NCBI GenBank assembly: GCA_019510125.1
Contig: JAEKKX010000014.1
Location: forward strand, 1-64,000
Direction of reading: 5' to 3'
Length of the DNA: 64,000 nt
Source of the DNA: Lysobacterales bacterium
GTDB lineage: Bacteria > Pseudomonadota > Gammaproteobacteria > Xanthomonadales > Xanthomonadaceae
The position numbers were made by a program, and so were the translations under genes. This document shows, piece after piece, positions 57,277 to 64,000 of the stretch (the stretch's first letter is position 1; every line of letters starts with the position of its first letter). The notes under the pieces are model-generated. The model was not told where the DNA came from. It did no database searches and saw only the letters and a program-made list of their open reading frames with translations.

Positions 57277-57516
57277 ATGCGCCGCCTGTCGACCCTCGCC
57301 CTGCTGTCGTTCGCCTGCCTCGCCGCGGGCTGTTCCGCGCCGGAAGCGCCGCCGCACGATGTCCAGCCCGATCCCCAGGCGGCGGCGCCCGCGCAGCCCG
57401 GGGCGCTGCGCCAGGCGATCCAGCAGCCGATCGACCAGGCCAAGGACATCCGCGCGCAGACCGAACAGTCCGGCACCGACCAGCGCAAGGCGATCGACGA
57501 CGCCACCGGCGGCTGA
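57277..57516 (+). CDS. small putative lipoprotein
   Basis: [19 protein letters not shown] lipobox, 79 aa. Confidence 0.7.
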   Translation: MRRLSTLALLSFACLAAGCSAPEAPPHDVQPDPQAAAPAQPGALRQAIQQPIDQAKDIRAQTEQSGTDQRKAIDDATGG

Positions 57517-57654
57517 GCCGTCGCCCCCGCAGGGGCTGGGCACACCCGCACGGCCCGCAAACGACGACGCCTGGCCGGAGCCGGGCGTTGCGTGTCGTCT
57601 TCTCTCGCCTCCTCCCGTCGCGGCGCGAGGCCGTGACGGGAGGGGACGGTCCGG

Positions 57655-59559
57655 TCAGAACCGGCAGAAGCAGTAGGCGAAGATCCGGCCCTGCGGGCCC
57701 TTGCCGTTGTCCTCCACCGCGCGCTGGAACATCGCCAGGTCGCGTTCGGCCTGCGGCGCGGCCTTCGCCAGCAGGCCGCGGGCGAGGTCGGAGTGGCCGA
57801 CCATGGCGCGACCGGCGGCGGTGCCGACGAAGCCGCCGAACCAGCGCTCCAGCGGGGTCAGTTCGCGTTCGATGTAGCGCACGTGGTAGGTGCCGGGCTT
57901 GTCGCCGAGCTTGGCGCGCTTGGCGGCGTCGTTGAGCGCGGTCTGCAGGCCGCCGAAGGCGTCGACCAGGCCGCGCTCCTTCGCCTGCGCGCCGGTCCAC
58001 ACGCGGCCGCGGGCGACCGCGTCCACGTCCGCGACCGGCTTCTTGCGCGCTTCCGAGACGCGCCCGGTGAAGTCGCGGTAGCCCTTCTCGATCACCGTCT
58101 GCATGACCTGCGCGACCTGCGGCGGCATCGGCCGGGTGATGTCGAACGCGCCGGCGATCGACGTGGTGGCGACGCCGTCGGTGTGCACGCCGACCTTCTC
58201 CAGCGTGTGGGTGATGTTCGGCACGAGGCCGAAGATGCCGATCGAACCGGTGATCGTCGACGGGTCGGCGTAGATGCGGTCGGCGTTCATGCTGATCCAG
58301 TAGCCGCCGGACGCGGCGAGGTCGCCCATCGACACGATCACCGGCTTGCCGGCCTTCTTCAGCGCGACCACCTCGCGGCGGATCTGCTCGGAGGCGTAGA
58401 CCTCGCCGCCGGGCGAGTTCACCCGCAGCACGACGGCCTTGACGCTGTCGTCGTCGCGCGCGTCGCGCAGCAGCGCCGCGGTCGATTCGCCGCCGACGGT
58501 GCCCGGCGGCTGTTCGCCGCCTTGGATCTCGCCCTCGGCCACCACCACCGCGACGTGGCCCTGGTCGCCGAAGTCGGGCAGCGCGCCGTTGAGGCTGGCG
58601 ACGTAGCGGTCCAGCGACACCTGGCGGAAACCGCCGTCGGCGCTGTCGTCGGCGACGCCGCGCTCGGTCATCAGGTCCTCGACTTCCTCCTGGGTCTTCA
58701 GTCCGTCCACCCACTTCTGGTTCAGCGCGTACTTGGCCAGGTCGCCCTGGGCGGCCTCGATGTCGGCCGGCAGTTGCTCGATGCTGGCGCCGAGCGCGGC
58801 GGCGTCGAGCTTGCGCGGCCTGGCGATGTCGGCGAGGTAGCGCTGCCACACGTCGTTCATCCAGAACAGGTCGGCTTCCTTCGCCGCCGGCGAGGCCGCG
58901 TCGAGCACGTAGGGCTCGGCCGCCGACTTGTACTCGCCGACCTTGAACAGGTGCACGTCGACGCCGAGCTTGTCCTGCAGGCCTTCGCGGTAGTACTGGC
59001 GATAGCGGCTGAGGCCTTCGAGCAGGATTCCGCCCATCGGGTCGAGGTAGACCTCGTTGGCCTGCGCCGCGAGCAGGTACTGGGCCTGGTCGAAGCTTTC
59101 GCCGAAGGCGACGATCTGCTTGCCGGAGGCGCGCAGGTCGGCCAGCGCCTGGGCGACCTCGCGGATCGAGGCGTAGCCGCTGAACCGCATGCGGTCCACG
59201 CGCAGCAGCACGCGCTCGATGCGCTTGTCGTCCTTCGCGGCGTTGATCGCGGTCAGCAGGTCGCGCAACTGCACTTCCTCGCCGCGCTTGTCGCCGAGCG
59301 CCTGCGCGAGCGCGCGGCTGGTCGGGTCGACGGTGTACTGCTCGACCAGCGCGCCTTCGGGCGCGATGACCAGGGTGCTGCGGCTCTCGACCGGCATCAC
59401 CTGCGGCTTGCTGGTGCCCAGCGCGGCCAGGACCAGCAGCACCAGGCCGAAGAAGATCACGTTGAGGATCAGCCGGCGGGTGAAGTTCATCGCGTCCCAC
59501 AGGCCCTTGAGCAGGCTGAGGATCGGGCCGCGGGACGGCGTGGCATTCATCGGGGACAT
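57655..59559 (-). CDS. sppA: signal peptide peptidase SppA, 67K type
   Basis: VVLRVNSPGGEVYASEQIRREV, SMGDLAASGGYWISMNADRIYADPSTITGSIGIFG. Confidence 0.96.
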   Translation of the reverse strand: MSPMNATPSRGPILSLLKGLWDAMNFTRRLILNVIFFGLVLLVLAALGTSKPQVMPVESRSTLVIAPEGALVEQYTVDPTSRALAQALGDKRGEEVQLRDLLTAINAAKDDKRIERVLLRVDRMRFSGYASIREVAQALADLRASGKQIVAFGESFDQAQYLLAAQANEVYLDPMGGILLEGLSRYRQYYREGLQDKLGVDVHLFKVGEYKSAAEPYVLDAASPAAKEADLFWMNDVWQRYLADIARPRKLDAAALGASIEQLPADIEAAQGDLAKYALNQKWVDGLKTQEEVEDLMTERGVADDSADGGFRQVSLDRYVASLNGALPDFGDQGHVAVVVAEGEIQGGEQPPGTVGGESTAALLRDARDDDSVKAVVLRVNSPGGEVYASEQIRREVVALKKAGKPVIVSMGDLAASGGYWISMNADRIYADPSTITGSIGIFGLVPNITHTLEKVGVHTDGVATTSIAGAFDITRPMPPQVAQVMQTVIEKGYRDFTGRVSEARKKPVADVDAVARGRVWTGAQAKERGLVDAFGGLQTALNDAAKRAKLGDKPGTYHVRYIERELTPLERWFGGFVGTAAGRAMVGHSDLARGLLAKAAPQAERDLAMFQRAVEDNGKGPQGRIFAYCFCRF

Positions 59560-59680
59560 CTCCTGGGAACGTGGTCGCTGCGGTCAGTGTGCCCGCGGCG
59601 GGCGCGGCGGTCATCCGCCATCCGTCACACGGCCGTCCGGGCGGGCCGGGAGCGCGGCCCGGACCGCGCCGCGGCGGGGC

Positions 59681-61093
59681 TCAGGCGGCTTCGCCGGCGG
59701 CCAGGCGGCGGTCGTCCGGGTGCGGCAGCGGCAGCCGCCGGAGCTGGCGGTGCAGGCGCAGGCCCAGCAGGGTCGCGGCCACGGTCAGGCCGGCGATCAG
59801 GCCCATCCACATCCCCCGTGGCCCCAGCGCCGGGACCAGCCCGCCCAGGCCGAGGCCGAGGACCGCCCCCAGCGGCATGCCGATGCCCCAGTAGGCGACC
59901 GCGGCCAGCAGCATCGGCACCCGGGTGTCCTTCAGCCCGCGCAGGGCGCCGACCGACAGCACCTGCACGCCGTCGGGGAACTGGAACGCCGCGGCCAGCA
60001 GCAGCAGCGAGGCGGCCAGCGCGATCACCGCCGGATCGTGGGTGTAGAGCCCGGCGATGGCGTGGTTGCCGGCCAGCAGCATCCCGGCGCTGAGCAACTG
60101 GGTGCCCAGCACCAGCGCGTAGCCGGCGAGCGCGGCGCGGCGCAGGGCGGCGCGGTCGCCGCGGCCCACCGCGTGGCCCACGCGCACCGTGGTCGCCTCG
60201 GCCAGCGCCATCGGCAGCATGAAGCACAGGCTGGCGACGTTGATCGCGATCTGGTGCGCCGCCGCCGGCACCGTGCCGAGCCGGCCGATCACCAGCGCGG
60301 TGGCGATGAACAGCCCGCCCTCCATCAGCCAGGTGATGCCGATCGGCAGCCCCAGCGCGAGCAGGCCGCGGATCGGCGGCCACCGCGGCGGGTCGCGCCA
60401 CCGGAACAGGTGCAGCGACCGGAACCGGCGGGCGCGCAGCAGGTACAGCCCGAGGCCCAGCGCCTGCGTCCACAGCATCAGCGCCGAGGCCCAGCCCAGC
60501 CCGCCCGCGCCGAGCGCCGGCAGCCCGCCGACGCCGAAGGTCAGCGCCCAGCCCAGCGGCGCCAGCACCAGCAGCCCGCCCAGGCCGAAGACCATCGTCG
60601 GCACCGTGTGGTGGAGGCCGTCGCACAGATAGCGCATGCACAGGTACAGCGCCAGCGCCGGCGCGCCCCAGCGGATGCCGGAGACGAAGGCCGCGGCGCC
60701 CGGCCGGATCTCCGGCGCGATGCCCAGCCACGGCAGCGTCGACGGCAGCAGGCTGAGGAACACGAACATCCCCAGGCCCAGCGCCAGCGCCAGCCACAGC
60801 GCCTGGCGGAACAGCGGGCCGATCTCCTCGCGGCGGCCGCCGCCGTCGAGCTGCGACACCGACGCAGGCACCGCGATCAGCGTGCCCATCGGCACCAGCA
60901 GCGGCAGCCAGAACAGCGCGGTGCCCACCGACACCGCGGCCAGCGTCGCGGTGCCGTGGCGGCCGGCGATCACCGCGTCGATCAGGCCGATCAGGCCGGT
61001 CGAGAGGTGTCCGGCGATCAACGGCGCGGCCAGCCGCGCGCTGGCGCGCAGCTCGTCGCGGAAACGGGTCCGGTGGTCGGGCGAGGGAGACAT
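59681..61093 (-). CDS. MATE family multidrug efflux transporter (NorM-like)
   Basis: LAAPLIAGHLSTGLIGLIDAVIAGRHGTATLAAVSVGTALFW, PDGVQVLSVGALRGLKDTRVPM. Confidence 0.94.
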   Translation of the reverse strand: MSPSPDHRTRFRDELRASARLAAPLIAGHLSTGLIGLIDAVIAGRHGTATLAAVSVGTALFWLPLLVPMGTLIAVPASVSQLDGGGRREEIGPLFRQALWLALALGLGMFVFLSLLPSTLPWLGIAPEIRPGAAAFVSGIRWGAPALALYLCMRYLCDGLHHTVPTMVFGLGGLLVLAPLGWALTFGVGGLPALGAGGLGWASALMLWTQALGLGLYLLRARRFRSLHLFRWRDPPRWPPIRGLLALGLPIGITWLMEGGLFIATALVIGRLGTVPAAAHQIAINVASLCFMLPMALAEATTVRVGHAVGRGDRAALRRAALAGYALVLGTQLLSAGMLLAGNHAIAGLYTHDPAVIALAASLLLLAAAFQFPDGVQVLSVGALRGLKDTRVPMLLAAVAYWGIGMPLGAVLGLGLGGLVPALGPRGMWMGLIAGLTVAATLLGLRLHRQLRRLPLPHPDDRRLAAGEAA

Positions 61094-61183
61094 GTGCGGG
61101 GACGACGGGCCGTGGGGGGGCAGGGCGCGGCGATCGCGCACGGGCTGGTATCTTAGCGCCCGACGTCCGCGCACCGGGGAACG

Positions 61184-62395
61184 ATGTCCGACCCACACGC
61201 CCACGCCGCGCCCGCGCGGTGCGAGAACTGCGCGACCGCGCTGCAGGGCCCCTGGTGCCACGTCTGCGGCCAGCACGGACACAACCCGCTGCGCAGCGTC
61301 GCGCATGCGCTGGAAGAGGTGTTCGAGTCGTTCTGGCACGTGGACGGTCGCATCGTCCGCACCCTGCGCGACCTGTGCGTGCCCGGCCGGCTGGCCGCGA
61401 ACTTCCTCGCCGGCCACCGCGTGCGCTACCTGCCGCCGCTGCGGCTGTTCCTGATCCTCACCGTGCTGACCTTCTTCGTCGGCAAGCTCGTGCTGCATTT
61501 CGATCCCGGCAACGCGATCCGGATCGACGCCGGCGATGCGGACGCGCGCAAGGGCGCCGTCGTCTCCGACGGCGGCGACGATGAGGCGGTCGATCCCGCG
61601 TTCGCCGCGGCGAAGACCGTCGACGAGGTGCTGCAGGCGCGCGTCCGCAAGCAGCGCGAACTCGCGCAGGCCCGCAACGATCCCGATGCCGGCTGGATGG
61701 TGAGCGCGATCGGCGACATCGCCCGCGAGCACATCGACGACCAGGCCCGCGACCGGATGCGCGCGCTCGGCGCCACGCCGGCGCAACTGCGCACGCTGGA
61801 CACCCCGGTGGAGACGCCCGCGGCGGCCGCGGAAGGGGCCGCCCCGACCGATGCCCGGGCGAACGGATCCCCTGCGTCCGGCGCGCATGCGGCCGGCGAG
61901 GGCGGCCTGCTGCAGCGCTGGCTCGCGCACCGCGCGGACCGGCTCAAGCAGAACGCCCTGCGGGTCAAGGACAGTCCCGACGAATTCTTCAGGCTGGTGC
62001 TGGGCGCGGTGCCGGGGGCGCTGTTCCTGCTGGTGCCGCTGTTCGCCCTGTGCCTGCGGCTGCTGTACCTGCGCTCGCCCTTCGGCTACCTGGAGCATCT
62101 GGTCGTCGCGTTCTACAGCCACGCCTTCATGCTGCTGATGCTGCTGGCCGATTTCGTGCTGATCGGGCTGGGCGGTCTGCCGGGCGTCCCGGTCCCGCTG
62201 GGCGGCGCGCTGGCGGCCCTGGGCTCGGTGCTGGTGTTCCTGGTCGCGCCGCTGTACCTGCTGTGGACCCAGAAGCGGGTCTACGCGCAGGGGTGGTTCA
62301 TCACGCTGGCGAAATACGCCATGCTGGGCACCGTCTACACCGTCCTGCTGAGCCTGGTGCTGGTCTACGCCGTGCTCGCGGGCATGAGCAGCTGA
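61184..62395 (+). CDS. DUF3667 family membrane protein with N-terminal zinc-ribbon-like motif
   Basis: CENCATALQGPWCHVCGQ, DGRIVRTLRDLCVPGRLAANFLAGHRVRYLPPLRLFLILTVLTFF. Confidence 0.88.
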   Translation: MSDPHAHAAPARCENCATALQGPWCHVCGQHGHNPLRSVAHALEEVFESFWHVDGRIVRTLRDLCVPGRLAANFLAGHRVRYLPPLRLFLILTVLTFFVGKLVLHFDPGNAIRIDAGDADARKGAVVSDGGDDEAVDPAFAAAKTVDEVLQARVRKQRELAQARNDPDAGWMVSAIGDIAREHIDDQARDRMRALGATPAQLRTLDTPVETPAAAAEGAAPTDARANGSPASGAHAAGEGGLLQRWLAHRADRLKQNALRVKDSPDEFFRLVLGAVPGALFLLVPLFALCLRLLYLRSPFGYLEHLVVAFYSHAFMLLMLLADFVLIGLGGLPGVPVPLGGALAALGSVLVFLVAPLYLLWTQKRVYAQGWFITLAKYAMLGTVYTVLLSLVLVYAVLAGMSS

Positions 62396-62406
62396 GGACG
62401 ACGCGC

Positions 62407-62739
62407 ATGGCCGCCAAGCGACGCGGATCGAAACAGGTGGTGTACGAGGTGAACGTGGAGGTCGACGCCGCCGTCCACGAGGCCTACCGCGCCTGGCTGC
62501 GCGACCACGTCGCGGAGATGCTCGCGCTGCCGGGCTTCAAGGGCGCGAAGACCTTCGACGTGCTCGAACCGCCGCCCAGCGCCGGACGCGTCGGCCTGTC
62601 CGTGCAGTACGTGCTGCAGGATCGGGAGGCGCTGGACGACTACCTGCGCGACCACGCGTCGCGGATGCGCGCCGAGGGCGTCGCCCGCTTCGGCGACCGC
62701 TTCGTGGCGACCCGGCGGGTGCTGCGCGGCGCGGGGTGA
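62407..62739 (+). CDS. DUF4286 family protein
   Basis: VVYEVNVEVDAAVHEAYRAWLRDHVAEMLALPGFKGAKTF. Confidence 0.85.
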   Translation: MAAKRRGSKQVVYEVNVEVDAAVHEAYRAWLRDHVAEMLALPGFKGAKTFDVLEPPPSAGRVGLSVQYVLQDREALDDYLRDHASRMRAEGVARFGDRFVATRRVLRGAG

Positions 62740-62818
62740 CGCGGCGCGTCTTCGACGATCTGCCCTCGAGGTCTCCCGAAGCCCGCCGCGCGGGCCGGCG
62801 GACACCCCGCCGACGCGC

Positions 62819-63391
62819 TTACGACGCGGCGCCGTCGGGCGTCCAGTGCATCGGCAGGTGGGTGCCGTGGAGCGCCGGACCGGTGACGACGAAGCCGAGC
62901 CGTTCGTACAGCCGGCGCGCGCCGGGATTGGCCTGCAGCACGTGCAGGTGCATGCCGCGGCCGAGCGCCGCGGCGTCGGCCTGGCTCTGCCGGATCAGCG
63001 CCTCGCCCGCGCCCTGCCCGCGCAGCGCCGGGAACAGGCAGATGTCGACGATCAGGTGGTCCGGCGCCGACCGCTGCAGGTAGTAGCGTCCGGCCGGGCG
63101 TCCCTTGCGTTCGATCGCCAGGAAGTCGGTGTCGCCGTAGTGGGCGAGATAGTGCCGGTGCTGCAGCGCGAACTGCTGGTCGAGGAACTGGCGCTTGGCG
63201 GGCGCCGGCCACGGCACCGTGGCCATTTCCTCCGCCCGGGTCGTGGCGTACAGGTCGCGCAGCCACGGCAGGTCGTCCGCACGCAGCCAGCGCAGCGAAA
63301 ACCCGCGCTCGGCGAGGCGCGCGGGCGCGGTCATGCGGTCGGGCCGTTCCGCGGGGAACGGCGCCAACCGGTCGGGAGCGGCCGCCGTCAC
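62819..63391 (-). CDS. GNAT family N-acetyltransferase
   Basis: PALRGQGAGEALIRQSQADAAALG, HVLQANPGARRLYERLGFVVTG. Confidence 0.9.
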   Translation of the reverse strand: MTAAAPDRLAPFPAERPDRMTAPARLAERGFSLRWLRADDLPWLRDLYATTRAEEMATVPWPAPAKRQFLDQQFALQHRHYLAHYGDTDFLAIERKGRPAGRYYLQRSAPDHLIVDICLFPALRGQGAGEALIRQSQADAAALGRGMHLHVLQANPGARRLYERLGFVVTGPALHGTHLPMHWTPDGAAS

Positions 63392-63392
63392 C

Positions 63393-63932
63393 TCAGGGGA
63401 AGGACGGGTAGATGCCCTGCAGCGCGATGCAGAAGTTCACCCCGAGGTAGGGCTGCTGGTTCTGGTGCGGCTGGCCGCCGCCGGCGCTGGGGCTGATCAT
63501 GTTCGGCGCGAACGTGGTGTTGGGCGTACCGGAAGCGAAAGGCTTGACCCCGGTCGAGCCGGGAATCGACAACCCCCCGTTCGAGGCAGGCGTCCCGACA
63601 CGCTTGGTCGTGTCGTTCTGCACGTATGCGTTGATGCCGTGGTTGTGCTGCGGGATCTCGTTGCTGCTGAGCGTGACCGTGTTGACGCCGAAGCTCTGGC
63701 CCAGCGTGCGCGGCGTCAGGCCCGGGCCGTTGCCCTGCTCGCAGCCGGCGCGGCCGGCGAAATTCGGCAACTGGAAGGTCGTCTGGCCGTTGCCGCCATA
63801 GGTGACGCCGAGCAGCGAGAACAGCGCGGTGTTCTGCGAGATCGGCAGGGTGGCGCCGTTGGCGAACGCCCAGCCGCGCGGATTGAAGTTGAAGCCGAAC
63901 AACTGGATTTCGCCGATGAAGGGCTGTGTCAT
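63393..63932 (-). CDS. phage tail collar domain protein (Mdp-like)
   Basis: MTQPFIGEIQLFGFNFNPRGWAFANGATLPISQNTALFSLLGVTYGGNGQTTFQLPNFAGR; QPHQNQQPYLGVNFCIALQGIYPSFP. Confidence 0.93.
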   Translation of the reverse strand: MTQPFIGEIQLFGFNFNPRGWAFANGATLPISQNTALFSLLGVTYGGNGQTTFQLPNFAGRAGCEQGNGPGLTPRTLGQSFGVNTVTLSSNEIPQHNHGINAYVQNDTTKRVGTPASNGGLSIPGSTGVKPFASGTPNTTFAPNMISPSAGGGQPHQNQQPYLGVNFCIALQGIYPSFP

Positions 63933-64000
63933 GGGTTGGTTCCTCCGATGAGGTGGCCGCGCCGGGTGGGCGGCGGCCGCGCCTGCGTGGCGCAGTGGAT

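Noticed and set aside
1-64000. CRISPR arrays, tRNA/rRNA genes, transposases/integrases
   Set aside because: None recognised on reading; no repeat-spacer pattern or IS ends seen.

Overview
High-GC gammaproteobacterial chromosome segment, probably Lysobacteraceae/Xanthomonadaceae (inferred from gene content and order). About 58 CDSs are supportable. Landmarks: the 3' end of an RHS polymorphic toxin with a low-GC tip and a small lipoprotein; an Entner-Doudoroff operon (zwf-pgl-edd-glk-eda) with an SSS sugar transporter; ung; a receiver-receiver/DUF3592 operon; ftsEX; rhlB-trxA-rho; a three-gene MNIO (DUF692) operon whose first gene is a ferritin-like protein with a Cys-motif tail; an EF-G paralog behind an attenuator-like leader; an AAA+ ATPase with a ClpS-like N-terminus; a tectonin-type beta-propeller; CsoR/RcnR-type regulator plus DmeF; SDR/LysR; KefC; M28 peptidase; a TrbM orphan; rhomboid; TerC behind a yybP-ykoY-like element; RlmI; RmuC; a REP cluster; mlaFEDCBA; methyltransferase/cupin/flippase; SppA; MATE; and a tail-collar protein at the right edge. 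The two most interesting candidates are (1) the MNIO operon at 19859-23798, where the likely substrate is a ~75 kDa ferritin-like protein carrying repeated NxCxGxGxC motifs rather than a small peptide, and (2) the EF-G paralog leader at 23795-24242, which has a promoter, a 36-aa leader ORF, mutually exclusive antiterminator/terminator pairings, a 14-bp tandem repeat, a 9-aa uORF with a strong SD and a stable hairpin just before the start codon. All calls come from reading the sequence and recalling protein families; no database search was run.
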